Shown here one piece after another: positions 41,401 through 52,598 of a stretch of DNA of 64,000 nt (position 1 is its first letter; each line of letters starts with the position of its first letter). A model generated the notes under the pieces. The model was not told the origin of the DNA and did no database searches. It saw only the letters and a program-made list of their open reading frames with translations. Where the stretch lies: the NCBI GenBank assembly GCA_947646735.1, contig CANTFK010000935.1:1-64000 (forward strand). The letters are read 5' to 3'. The stretch comes from Peronospora farinosa. Its lineage: Eukaryota > Oomycota > Peronosporomycetes > Peronosporales > Peronosporaceae. The position numbers were made by a program, and so were the translations under genes.

Positions 41401-42556
41401 ACATGAAGCGTGAATGGAACCAGAGTGCGGACCGTCTCGCTAACGCGGCCCTGCAACAGCAACAAGGTGTCGAAATAATATCTGAGGAAGAGTGGAAAGA
41501 CCTCGAAGAGATTAATCGTCTGCCTGAACTCTTGGTACCCAAGAATCCCAGCCTAGCAATGCGAATTACGGCTGTCACGAGGTCTCGGGTCTGGTCCAGG
41601 ATGCCGACAGAGGTTGTGCAAGAAGAGGTGGTGCAACGGATACGAATTGAGCGAATTTCGGCTGCCCAAGACGAAGAAATGTGGATACGGGATTTGAAGC
41701 TCTACTTACGGGGTGAGTGGAGCAGCTTACCCTCAGAAGTGGCGTTGGCATGCGGCAAGATCGAGACGAATTACGCTTTGGATGATGACGGACTTCTATT
41801 GTATTGCCCGGGTCTGGGGACAGCTGAAGAGGATCGCGATGGGTGGATCCGGCTAGTGATACCCGAAAGCCTACAACAAGATTTTCTGCACCATTACCAC
41901 AAGAGTCTAGAAGGGGGACACCAAGGAATCGGCCGCACGTACCAGCGGATACGAAGGCATTTCCATTGGAGAGGGCTGTTTCGAAGTGTACAGCGCTTCG
42001 TTGGTACTTGTGTCGACTGCGAGACCGGAAAAGGTGGACCCGCCTTACGAGGGAAGACCCCAGTGAATGTTCGGGCCACCTACCCATTTCAGGTCATCGC
42101 GATGGATCATATCCCATCGTTGCCCAAGTCGTTCAAGGGAAACACGGAGCTGTTGATGTGGGTGGACCTGTTTACTGGTTACGTAATTGCTAAGGCCAGC
42201 TCGTCGAGGTCGGCCCAAACAGTGGCAGAAGGGTACGAAGAGTGCGTATTCCGTCGGTTTGGGGCCAGTGACCCGTTGGGGCCAGTGAGGCGATCCGACA
42301 CGACAGGGAACCAAGTTTCATGTCGAATTTCTTTCGCGCTTTCAACCGCATGATTGGATAAAAGCAGCGGGCCACCATGGCCTACTGACCGCAGGCCAAT
42401 GGAACTGCGGAAAGGATGGTACAGACGATCACCCGAGCTATCAAGATGTATGTGTCGGAGGTGGACCATAAGGATTGGGATGCATATGCGGAACGGCTCA
42501 CATTTGCGTTGAACACGGCACAGGACCGGGTCTGAAAGGAGACTCCGTCCTACCTG
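41401..42556 (+). pseudogene. pol: Gypsy B1 pol, RNase H end and integrase
   Basis: Open piece 41403-42353. It begins with the last RNase H motif (NQSADRLA), then integrase with zinc ligands (HHYHKSLEGGH, CVDC) and the first catalytic Asp (AMDHIPSLPKS). A small insertion near 42275 shifts the frame, and the second Asp and Glu motifs follow in other frames with a TGA near 42386 (MAY*PQANGTAERM). Unlike B2 the zinc domain is intact. Confidence 0.85.
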
Positions 42557-43272
42557 GTGCACGGTTGGGACGCACGAAGCACGTTGGAGGCCACTATACC
42601 GCTGGGTAGTACCAGACGGCGTGAATGTGACCCCCGCCGGTGGCGATATAGCGTACAGCGACAGTATCGCCGGGCAAGGGAGCAAGTCAATGAATTATTG
42701 CCATCAGCAATGATAAGTCGAGCCAAGATCCACAATGAAGAGGTGGCGGATAGAATGATTGAGGCAGAATCTCAGGTGTGGTTGTATCTAGACCGGGTCA
42801 AGGAAGGCTATGCCCGAAAATTGGCCCACCTATGGCATGGACCATTCCGAGTACGGGAAATGGTGGGGGACCATGCAGCTTGCTTGGATATCAGAGGAAC
42901 AGATTATCGCATTTACCCGTTGGTACACCTTTCGAAGTTGAAGCTAGTCCGGCAATATCCCGACAGACCGAATACGGTGTTGGTGGTGGAAGAAACAGAT
43001 CGGGTGGATTTTGACGAAGCCCTGTTACCAGAGGATAGCTGGGATGCGGAGTTTGAAGACAATGAGTGAGGGGATGATTCTTGACAAGCGCATGGGAAGA
43101 AAAACTCGGTATGGTCGTATTCAATGTGAATACCTGGTGCAGTGAAAAGGATACTCCGATCCGTCGTGGGCTAGACGAGGTGGGCCTCAATTGCGGTGGA
43201 CTACTTGAGGACTACGAACGCAGGCAAGTCACTCGGAATCTTTTTGAGGTGATGCAGATCCATGAGGAGTAG
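42557..43272 (+). pseudogene. pol: Gypsy B1 integrase C-terminus and chromodomain
   Basis: Begins with the HGWDARSTLEATIPLGS region, then VWLYLDRVKEGYARKLAHLW and GPFRVREM, ending at TGA 43067. The chromodomain follows in pieces to 43272 (RKTRYGRI, then DEVGLNCGGLLEDYE). Damaged compared with the B2 copy at 52599-52830. Confidence 0.8.
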
Positions 43273-43559
43273 AGGAGAGAGTTCATCTTGGGAAGGCCAA
43301 GATGATACAAGAAGGAGGTGGTATTTGTTGCATGCACAGAAATTGGTCCAGTTATGTATTCGAGAAGTGCAGCAGAACAAGAAGAGTGAAGTATTGCTAA
43401 CCTGTAGAGGACACCGAGGGACCACCTAAGATATGGCATCAAGGAGGAAGATCGAGAATGTGCTAGGTATTTCGAGGTGAAATGGCATTATCTCGGCTTA
43501 TTAAGGATACACTTAAAGCTAGTGATAACCCTCAGGCGGTGTCGGGCGGAGAAAACTTG
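43273..43559. other. Convergent spacer between B1 pol and antisense gene
   Basis: Non-coding stretch where the pol and antisense transcripts would end tail to tail. It matches in position the 260-bp spacer of B2 (52338-52598) and includes the shared ATCTTGG..CCAAGAT segment near 43290. No gene is seen. Confidence 0.45.
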
Positions 43560-45550
43560 CCATGGAGACGGACAACTTCGAAAGCGGGATGCTCGTGGAT
43601 GTTCTTGTGGTAAAATATGCGCCACGGTTCGGCATCATCCACTACCTGCAACGCCTCCATCGGCCCCGGTTGAGAACTCTCCTGGTTGACCCTTGGGGTC
43701 CAGAAAGACAGTTGACGTGTGGGGTAACTGGCTGGAAGAAGGGGGCCAGCAGGATGTCCAAGTCACAGTGACCTGCTACCATCCCTTGCAGGACCTTCTT
43801 CAGCACTCCCATCCAAGCCTGCGTCGCCTTGGCCCGTCGTTTTTTCCTGGCGTTATAAATTCGGGAGATGTACGCACTGCTGGCACGAAGAGCTATGGAA
43901 AAAGGAAGACGGTGCCGGTCCTCCCACAGACTCTGGCGCGATGCGTCTACGTAGGCATCGTGGAGCTCCACCAGTCCAACAAACCAGCCGTTTACGGGGA
44001 ACGAGAGAGGATACTCGGACTTCGTCTGCTTCTCCCATGGGCGCGAGTTCATCAACAGCCGGAGCTGAGATTCCGTTACGAGACTATTAGTCTCGCCCAG
44101 GCGGTCCTTGGATCTTTTGTCTAAAGGGGGCCCCGGAACCATCCACGAAGCCGGAAGGGTTATGCGGGACCACAGGTCTTTCACGCTCAATTGCGAGATC
44201 GCAAGGGGGCCCACCATAGAGACGGGCCATGGGGCAACGTCTTCGGTCTTAAACAGACTTGGCTGGGCGTATCCCGGAATGGATAGGCCCCATGCGTTGG
44301 AACCAGCGGGACCTTTGGATGCTGGCACCCCTTGATCATCAGAGTCGAGACTCTCACTATCGGACTCAGAAGGACCGAAAAGCTGGATGAACAGGTCGGA
44401 ATGAGGCGTAGGCGTCTTTTCCGAGCTGGAAGAAGCAGCAGGTGATGTCTGTACTTCGGGAGGAGTCTTGGCCATTGGTTTCCCAGTGGACCCCGTTTTT
44501 TTGGGAAGAGGCTTGGACGTCGGTTTCTTAGTGGACCTTGCCGGTTTGAGAGGATGACTGGACTTTGGTTTCCCAGTGGACCCCGCCGGTTTGGACTCCG
44601 TTGTTTTAAGGCGAAGACCGGACTTAGGTGTCCCAGTAGATCTCACGGACGTCGAAGAAAGGCTGGATGTCTGTTTACGAGATAAGTCTACCGCCTCTGG
44701 AGCGGGTTTCCCCACAGAAGTCACCGGGCTACAACGACGACGAGAGGCACGTGACCGAGGCATCGCAGCTAGTAGACTTATCGCTGCTACTAGACTCTTC
44801 TTCAGGGGAACTTGGGGCACGGGTAGTCCGAAGCTTCTTGGATGTGGAAGGGGCCGGAACTTTGGCAGCAGGAGACCGAGATCTTTTAGCCCTTGAAGGT
44901 TCTGGGACCTTAGTCTTAGGCGAGGCAGATCTATCCGCGGCGCTCCGAGCTACGGCCAGCTGTTACTTGAGTTGGTCCCGTTGGCAGGCGACTTGCTTCA
45001 CGAGAGATTTAGAGCGGGCCAGCTCATCTCGAAGTAGTGATACTTGAGATACTGTGGACCGAAGATCGGCCGTGGTGGTATCCAACTTGGCCTCCAGCTC
45101 TTCTATCTGGAGTGTGAAGCTCGTCACCGTGGCCTCATACTGGCCCCTCCAGTACCGAATCTTGGACCGAGACGCTTCAACGTCAAGGCGATAATCCTTC
45201 CGGGTGGCGAGCGCATCTCGGTACTCCGCAATAGTTAGCTGGTCGGTTTCGTGGTCGCGGACGAGATTCCGAATTCGAGCCTCGATCCGGGGAAGATCAA
45301 CTTTTTCAAATCGAATGACCTCGTCCACGCGGCTCTGCAAGTCTTGGGCCCGGCGATGCTCAGCCTGATAGGCCTGCTGGAGGGCCCTATGATTGTCAGC
45401 AAGGGTCTCCATAACTTGGGCTCGTTCCATCGCCAGCTGGATCGCTTCCCACGCCCGGGTAACACTCGCATAATCGGGGGGCTCCCCTACGAGGTCTACA
45501 GTCGGAATAGCCAAGGCAGGGTCAGGTCCAGGCAGTGGAGGGGTAGACCA
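43560..45550 (-). pseudogene. Antisense coiled-coil gene of B1, decayed
   Basis: Homologue of the B2 antisense gene, reading from the 3' LTR inward. The N-terminus has PTVDLVGEPPDYASV, followed by about 180 residues of coiled coil (ERAQVMETLADNHRALQQ). A TAA at 44963 interrupts it. Then come a Ser/Lys-rich basic part, a frameshift near 44800, a serine-acid motif (FGPSESDSESLD), and the conserved C-terminal domain (APWPVSMVGPLAISQLS, DASRQSLWEDRHRLP, NARKKRRAKA, GHCDLDILL). The last 60 residues are shifted. Opposite strand to gag-pol, 300 bp from the pol end. The conserved domain fits no family I recognise. Confidence 0.75.
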
Positions 45551-45734
45551 ACGGCAGGTGCTAGGGGTTCGTCAGAGAAAGAACTGGAAGAGGTCACTGG
45601 TAAATAAAGGGTGGGTGAGTTGGTGAATACGAAAGATCGTCAAGCACATGGACACCTACTTATATGTTAAGGAGACGGGACAAGGATGCACGGGGTCTTG
45701 CCGCAGTTCGGAAGACCAGCGCGCAGGGGACAGC

Positions 45735-46050
45735 TGTGGAGAAGTGCCAGAGAAATGGGGGGCCCTTCGTAGTTATTATAATAACTGGCGGGAAAGATCT
45801 CGGTCACTCTCTTGAATGAGTGACAGGGAGTGACCAGGGTCCCGAACTGGTCCAAGGTCCCGAGTTCGGAGAAGATACTAGGATGTCCTACACTACAGAC
45901 CAAAGGACCAGTGCTGCTAGAGCAGCTTAGGTTGACCCAGGTAACAGGTGGGTCCCAATCAACAGGTGGACCCAGGTGACAGGATGACCCAGGTGACCGG
46001 TGGACCTAGGTGACCAGTGGACCCCGGGTTACTGGTAGGCCCCATGTGAC
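45735..46050 (+). mobile_element. B1 3' LTR, truncated
   Basis: Starts TGTGGAGAAGTGCCAGAG right after the polypurine tract GCGCAGGGGACAGC. The first 190 bp are close to the 577-bp satellite unit (TTATTATAATAACTGGCG, AAAGATCTCGGTCACTCTCT), followed by GGTGACCGGTGGACC minisatellite. It is cut at 46050 by the A2 LTR. It contains one unit head only, whereas the 5' side of B1 has thirteen. Confidence 0.85.
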
Positions 46051-47192
46051 TGTGGTGGAGTGGCGATCACAAAATTTCTGATGTGATCCCGACTCTCCAC
46101 TGGCGCCCAGACGACCGACTAACGGAGGGGGTACCCCGTATCCGTGTAACTTTCCTTCCTCACCTTGTGTACCCGTCGGTAGGGCGGGCTGCACTCTTCT
46201 CGGTGGACTTGAGTCGATGCTGAACTTGACCAGGGTTGGGGATTGGTCGGGGGGTCGATCACGTGGAAAATCCTCACGCGATCGAAAGTTGTATGGGGGG
46301 TGCTCTATGAGTCACCCTGGTCTGCCTTGAGACCGCCTTATCCAAATGTAGATACTTGATCCACTTGATTTCACTTGATCTTCTGACCACTTGAGTCGTC
46401 TCGATCTTGTGCCTTGTCCTTTACGATGTATACTGCGTCCGATCGAAGGGGGGTTTTGCTTGGGTTGAGAGTTCTTGTAATCCCTGGCCAAACAATCAAG
46501 GGATATCACTTGTCTTAGCGTAACAGAAGCTCTTGATCGTCGGGGGCCAAAGTTATCCGCCCGGAAGAGAAGTCTGCGTCGTGCTTGGAAGTTAAAGAAA
46601 CTCTGTTTAATGTTAACCAATCCAATACCAAATCTTACGATTATGCCTATCTGTATGACATTACCTACTGCCGCGTGTCGTCTCTTTCAGGAAAATCAGA
46701 CCTCGGTATGTGGTCCACTTCGGATACCATCGCGATCTTGATCCGTCGATCGAGGTTACGATCGATCTGTAACCGGTTACATCTCGCGATCGGCTTTCTG
46801 GATCGAGGTTACGATCGTTGATCACACTTGTTGATCACGATCGACTATCACACTTGTTGATCACGATCGTCGATCACACTTGCTGATCACGATCGTCGAT
46901 CACACTTGTTGATCAGAATCGACGATTGCGATCGAGCGATCTCCCACCCTGATCGTCATCACAGCCGCGTAATCCTCGGCCAACCGTGGCCATCACATGA
47001 TCGATCCAGATAAGCTGTCATTCCAATACAATAGCCAAGTATAAACTATGCGATCATTCATCGATAGATCTTGATCGCTTCCATACAATAGCCAAGTATA
47101 ATCCATAGAATATGACTTCCGCCGTGTAAATGGTCCACATTATGATCACTTTCGATATTGTTGATCAATTATTCTTGATCGACTTCACCACA
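46051..47192 (-). mobile_element. A2 3' LTR
   Basis: Reverse-oriented 1142-bp family A LTR between TGTGGTGGAG (46051) and CTTCACCACA (47192). It matches the A1 LTR end region (GGAGGGGGTACCCCG, ACCTTGTGTACCCGTCGG). It carries its own 27-bp minisatellite at 46800-46930. It inserted into the B1 3' LTR. The antisense gene of A2 follows on the right, so the element lies on the minus strand and its gag-pol part is lost beyond 48979. Confidence 0.85.
46800..46930. repeat. 27-bp minisatellite in the A2 LTR
   Basis: About four units of TGATCACACTTGTTGATCACGATCG type. Each contains two or three GATC words and the palindrome TGATCA. It occupies the place of the AT-rich dyad repeat of the A1 LTRs. Confidence 0.85.
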
Positions 47193-47276
47193 GCCGTCCC
47201 CTGCGCTGATCACCGGCATACAGTGCTGGTGTGTCCGTGCATATTCTATTCCTTCGCTCAAATTCTCGTTTTCAAC

Positions 47277-48979
47277 ATGTCGACATTCCAACATCAAGCT
47301 TCTGCTCCATCAAACCGGATCACGAATTCCCACCAACCGTCGATCGCACCCACTCCACGATCGCTTGCAAGTTTTCCTGGTGGTCGGGCGAGGGTCATTC
47401 CGACCATGGATCGGGCTGCTCTGAAGGCCCAAATTGACCAGCTCTACGACTGCTTGGACACCCAGCAGGACGTATTAGACAATTACGAAGCACTTTACGA
47501 TGCATTGCACTCCCAAGAAACTCGCTGCGCTCGTTTGGAACGCGAGATTCAAGCTGATCGTGAATTGGCTGGAAGTTTCGCGAAATTCGTGTCATACAAG
47601 TATAATTCCTTGTGCTGCGAATTGCAAATTGCGACTCGATCGGCAGAGGAGTATCGCCAAGAATTGAAACAAATCGGCCAGTTGGAGATGGAGATCGCGG
47701 ATCTTCGTTCCTCTCTACTCGACGCCACCGCAGCTCGCCGCAAGGCCGAGTAGCGTTTTCAATTCCAGCTGGATGCCGCCCAGAACAATCTGGCAGCTGC
47801 GCTTGATTCCTCCAAGTCGTCCAATGAACAGGCTGCTCAAGCCAAAAATTCCGAGAGCCAATTTAAGTCTCGCTACATCCAATCCAAACAGCAACTCCAT
47901 GTCACCCGACTTCAGCTTGACGCGATCCGGATTGAGCGCGATCAACTTGCGCAGGAATTTAAGGATCGGAACTCTCTCTTCGCTCGTTTGTCTGGTATAT
48001 TACACCAAAACGGGTCGCCGCCCTCAACGTCGTCACCAGCCGCTGCTTCTAGTGAAGTATCTCCACAACGGAACAAGCGTCAGCGAAAAATTTCTGACTC
48101 GGATCAGCCCCTGCTCAAGCGTATTCGAAGAACATCTACGTCCCCAAGTCTCCATGATTTAAGTCCCAATTATTCCCTAACCTCGGCCCGATCAAGTCTT
48201 GAAAATTCCATAGCTTCAACACGATCAGGTCCAGACAAATAGAGATCGAGATCGCATTCGCCCAGATCAAGATCAAATTCCCCCGATTTTTCTGGGTCAC
48301 CAACCCCAGATTCTCCCCGAACCTCTCCTTCATCTTCTACAGATGCGAGTGAAGAAGATCCTTTTGGATATGGTTCAGATCAGACGGACGACTCTCTGCT
48401 GGCTGCGTTATCCTCTTCTCGATCGGCTTCTCGACGACGCACTGTGGCTCGGTCTCCGGTATTTCCACCTTCTTCACCGATCGTGGTGGACTCACCCAGT
48501 CCAGTTAAGTCCCCTCATGAAACTGTCGATGACAGATTTATTTGGCGAACCCTCCAGTGAATCTGAGGATAGCCTCAGTATTGACAGCGAACCTCGGATT
48601 CCTTGCAATCAATTGATGACAGCGGAGGAATTCTCGGATCTCCCCGATACCACAATCTCTAGTGATCTTTGGATTCCAGGTTATCGTGATCGAGTCCCTC
48701 GAGCGTCATCCGATACGCTTCCTTGGTCCGCTCGTAGAATCAGCTTGTTGTGCGTTTCAGAATTGGATCTGGATACACTCTTCCACCATTATTCGAAACC
48801 GAGGGGTTACATATTCCCTGCTCCTTCTGGAAAACTCCAGAAACCTAGTGATTCCGAGTGGTCATCTGGGTTGATCACCTCCTCTCAATCATCCAATTAT
48901 ACGCTCGCCAGCCCTGGCTGCTGTATGAACAACTGGTCGATCCGATCTCTTTCGAGTGTACTGGATGGTTCCAAGAATT
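47277..48979 (+). pseudogene. Antisense coiled-coil gene of A2, nearly full-length but broken
   Basis: From ATG 47277 (MSTFQHQ). The region corresponding to A1 has PTMDRAALKAQIDQLYD, then a long coiled coil (ETRCARLEREIQADREL, AEEYRQELKQIGQLE) that continues in the same frame past TAG 47751 to TAG 48240. An Arg/Ser-rich part follows with DDSLLAALSSSRSASRR, then a frameshift near 48530 and the motif DLFGEPSSESEDS. The C-terminal domain starts LWIPGYRDRVPRASSDTLPW. It is cut at 48979 by the B2 LTR. Motif order equals the B2 protein, which proves homology between the family A and B antisense genes. Confidence 0.75.
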
Positions 48980-50054
48980 TGTGGTGGAGTGGATTCTCAA
49001 ACGACGTAGGAGAACCACAAACACACACAGCGCCGGACTGCCGACTTACGGAGGGGGTACCCCGATACCGTGTCGAATTGGCCTTGGGTCTCACCTTGTG
49101 TACCCGTCGGCTTGGCTGGTCTTGCTCCTCGTTAGACGCAGAAGACTTAAAGACTTGGTCTTTGTATAGGACTTGGACTTGGTGGTCCCCGAGTGGATAT
49201 ACTTCACTTGGGACCGGGTTTCTTGGGCTCAATCGACTTAGTCGAGAGCGATGCACCTGGTACTATGTACCCCTTTGGTGGCTGACTGTTCTTGGTCCTT
49301 GGACCCCTTTGTGTTCTTCCCCGTAGGGAAACCGCTTCCTGTAGCGGGTCGTAGAGTCTTGACACTTACTTGACACCTCAGGCCAACTATCCTGAGGTTC
49401 AACTTGCGTAGCTTGAGCCGTCTAACACCTGCTGGACGTCGGGGGGGCCAAAGGGTATCCCGCCCGGAAGAGGTGAAGCGACGGAGAAGCTTAGAAGGGG
49501 CGCTTAAAGCTGCCACGTGTAATGCAAATTCGAGTGTGTTTATTTACCTTATTCTCTGTATGCTTTTCTTGCCTAACCCTAACCCTTTGATCTGGATAGT
49601 GCCCCGTGTCGACTCTTGGAAGAAGAACTGGCTCCTTGTTACCTGTACTTTCTGTAATCTTCGATATTCTGTGTACCGATTCTGCACCCTCGGACATTGG
49701 GCCCTGGGCCCCTGTACCCCTGTACCCCTAGGCCCTGTACCCCTGGGCCCCTGTACCCCTGTACCCCTGGGCCCTGTACCCCTGTACCCCTGGGTCCCTG
49801 TACCCCTGGGCCTCTGGGCTCCTGTACCCCTGGGCCCCTGGGCCCCTGGGTCCCCGGAACCTGTTTCCGGGACCTGGGGCCTGTGCTGACTCCGCACGTA
49901 TGGGTCCTTATATTCTTAATAAGGCGGGGCCTGGTGTGTGGTTGTAAATCCGCGAGGCCGGGTCGTGGTCACTCCCTCGGGGAAGTGACCAGAAATTCTC
50001 TTGCTCTCTGTTCCATCTCCCTTAAACTCCAACTTTCCCTGGCACTTCACCACA
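48980..50054 (-). mobile_element. B2 3' LTR
   Basis: 1075 bp. Compared with the 5' LTR it is longer by 134 bp, almost all in the CCCCTGTACCCCTGGGCC repeat at 49690-49860. It contains the dyad GGTCACT..AGTGACC near 49970. The telomere-like string CCTAACCCTAACCC near 49574 is an internal LTR feature present in both LTRs. Confidence 0.9.
49690..49860. repeat. GC-rich microsatellite in the B2 3' LTR
   Basis: Runs of CCCCTGTACCCCTGGGCC with variable 9-12 bp units. The 5' LTR has only a short GGGCCCCTGGTCCCCTGG remnant at 61035-61070. Confidence 0.9.
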
Positions 50055-50137
50055 GCTGTCCCCTGCGCGCTGGTCTTTCGAACTGCGGTAAGACCACGTG
50101 CACCCTTGTCCAAACTCTTCGAATTAACAGTAAGTGA

Positions 50138-52337
50138 TCCTACGTCGTTCGGGTGGTTGCGTTCACCAACTCACACGACTTGTATCCGTTACTGACTTCT
50201 CGTAATCTTTCCACCGGGTCCCAAGCACCTGACCGTTGGTCTTTTCCCACACTTCCTGGACCTGACCCTGACGAGGTCGCCCCGACCGTGGACCTTATTG
50301 GGGAGCCCCCCCAATTATCTGGAGGTCTCTCAAGCTTGGGAAGTTTTACGTGGCGCGGTGGAACGGGCCCAGGCCATGGAGACCCTCGCTGAGGAACACA
50401 GGGTCCTCCAACGGGCCTACCAGATGGAACATCGCCGGACCGCGGAATTACAGCGTCGCGTAGACGACCTCACGGAATTCGAGGTGACCCATGCGCCCCG
50501 GATACAGTCTTGGGTCCGGAATCTGGTCCACGAGCATGAAGTGGACCAGCTGGCCATCGCCGAGTACCGGGATGCACTCGCCCAACGGGTGGACAATTCT
50601 CGGGAAGTGGAAGAATCCCGATCCCAGATCAAGTACTGGAAGGACCAGTACAACGAGGCTGTCGCAAAGTCTTCGGCTGAGATTCGGTCGCTGGAGTCCA
50701 AGTTGGACGCACTTCGCAATCCTCAAGAACTGTCCAAACAAGTGTTGGTACTCCAGAAGGAGGTTGCCAACTACAAGAGCCGCGTGAAGACCCTCCTCCG
50801 GGAACGTGACCAGCTGCAGAAGCAGCTAACGGCTGCTCGAGGCATGGCGGCAAAATCGACCCCAGCCACGACCAAAGCCCGAAGTTCCAGAACGACGAAA
50901 AGGTCACGTTCGCCTTCATCCAAGGCTCGGTCGCCCCTTAAGCCGAAGAAGCGAAAAGCCAATCGTGCCCCGGGGTCATCTGAGGCCGAGGATAGCAGTA
51001 GTGACGACTCGATGTTCGCCGCCATGGCCAGGTCGCGGGCTTCCAGTCGTCGCTCCGGCCCTGTACCCTCTACTTCAGAGGTCGGCCCCGAGGTCATAGA
51101 CCTATCGACTAAGGCCAAGTCCAAGGTTCCCACTCCACCTTCAAGGTCCCCATCCCCTCGCACCTCCCACGCAGCGTCTCGGGCGTCAAGGAACAAGAAG
51201 GCTCGAACGACGTACTCCGACGAGTTCTTGGAGATGTTTGGACCAGACTCTGAAACTGAGAGTGACGAGTCTAGCCATGCTAAGCGTAAGCCACCAGCCA
51301 AAAGTTCCCGCCGCAAGGGCCCCGCCGGCAAGGGTCCAGTACCACCCTCCAAGGGTTCCAGCGGCAAGGGTCCAGTACCACCCAAGGGTTCCAGCGGCAA
51401 GGGTTCCGCACCACCATCCAAGGGTTCCAGCGGCAAGGGTCCAGCACCACCCTCCAAGGGTTCCAGCAGCGAGGATCCTGCACCCACATCTGAGGGTCCC
51501 AGCAGCGAGGATCCGGTACCAACACCTGAGGGTCCTGCCAGCCAGGGTCCCACCCATGATGATCCCCCCGACCGTAACATCCACGGCTCTTCCCTTCCTG
51601 GTTATGCGACACCCAGCACGTTCGCCGCGGAAGACGTTGCCCCCTGGTCCATTTCCCAGGTAGGGGCCCTCGTTATCACCCAGCTGACGCCAGAGGATCT
51701 TTGGTCCAAGGTATCTCTTCCACTGTCTTGGGTGGGTGCTTCTGATGACCAGAAGCCCCGAAGTCCCCCAATCTGGAGCGAAGCCCTCATGAAGGACTCT
51801 CAACTTCAGCTTCTGATGGACTCCTGTCCTTGGGCCCAGGGGGTCGTGACCGTAACCCCTATTTCTTTTCCAGTGTCCGGCTGGTTCAATGACCTCGTGA
51901 AGCTCCATGATACGTACGTCGATGCGTCACGCCAGAGTCTATGGGAAGACCGACACCGACTTCCTCTTTTCTCCGGGCTCCGTACAAAGAGCCAATACGC
52001 CTCTCGGCTGTCCAATGCGAGGAAGAAACGGCGGGCCAAGGCGGTGAGGGCTTGGATGGACGTACTTGAGAAGGTCCTGGAAGGGATGAAGGCCGGTCAC
52101 TGTGACCTCGACATTCTTCTTGACCCCTACTTCCAGCCCATGATCCCGACCCGTCAGCTGACCGTCTGGTACCCAATCGTCACCACGGAGGATCCTCAGT
52201 TGGACTTGTTGAGGGCTTTGCATACCGCAGACGACACTGCCCCCTGGCGCGTGTTCTATCGCAAGAACATTCAGAAACACCCCGCCTTCCAGGTCCCTCG
52301 TCTCTCCGGCAAATTTCGCCCGGCCACCGATGCATAA
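50138..52337 (+). CDS. Antisense coiled-coil accessory protein of B2
   Basis: Gene on the strand opposite to gag-pol, reading from the 3' LTR towards the end of pol and stopping 260 bp from it. The main frame, 50298-52337, has 679 codons. A C7 run (50306-50312; C6 in B1) shifts it from the true N-terminal frame, which is open back to a stop at 50135 and encodes APTVDLIGEPP. No ATG lies in that N-terminal frame, and a GTAAGT at 50130 suggests a spliced upstream exon. Domains: coiled coil at residues 10-180; basic Ser/Lys-rich, likely nuclear-type segment 190-235; acid-Ser motif DDSMFAAMARSRASSRR; FGPDSETESDES; PPSKGSSGKGP repeats; conserved C-terminal domain 440-630 with LPGYATPSTFAAEDVAPWS, DASRQSLWEDRHRLP, NARKKRRAKA and GHCDLDILLDPYF. 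No known family recognised, no membrane segment. Confidence 0.75.
51305..51550 (+). repeat. ~33-bp coding repeat in the B2 antisense gene
   Basis: Seven or eight in-frame units encoding variants of SSGKGPVPPSKG, changing to SSEDPAPTSEG toward the end. B1 has a different, Lys/Pro/Thr-rich repeat (GSTGKP) at the same place, so this linker varies in sequence while its flanks are conserved. Confidence 0.85.
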
Positions 52338-52598
52338 AATGTTTAGTCAGCTAGCTTTCTGCTCCAACGCTTTTCCCCTAACTTCACGTTCCTTCTCTTT
52401 GGCCTGTATCCCTGGGTCCCTGGGCCCCTGGGCCCCGGTACCTCGGTGCCCTGATACGCTGGGCCTTTCACAATACTTCGCAATCTCTTTTGTGCTGTCG
52501 CACTCTCGAATATAATAACTTGACCCCCTTGTAAATGTATGACAAATACCGCCTCCTTCTTGCATCATCTTGGCCTTCCCAAGATGAACTCCTCCCCA
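52338..52598. other. Convergent spacer between B2 pol and antisense gene
   Basis: 260 bp without a coding frame where the two opposite transcription units would terminate. It includes the ATCTTGGCCTTCCCAAGAT inverted repeat near 52567-52585, also present in B1 near 43290, a possible shared transcript-end hairpin. Confidence 0.5.

Noticed and set aside
49574..49590. Telomere-like CCTAACCCTAACCC
   Set aside because: Only about two units, present at the same internal position of both B2 LTRs (also near 60915) and, reversed, in the B1 LTR near 34950, so it is an LTR feature, not a telomere.
51186..51908. Long minus-strand frames across the B2 antisense gene
   Set aside because: Shadows of the plus-strand coding repeats and GC-rich codons; no conserved domain, absent in B1.
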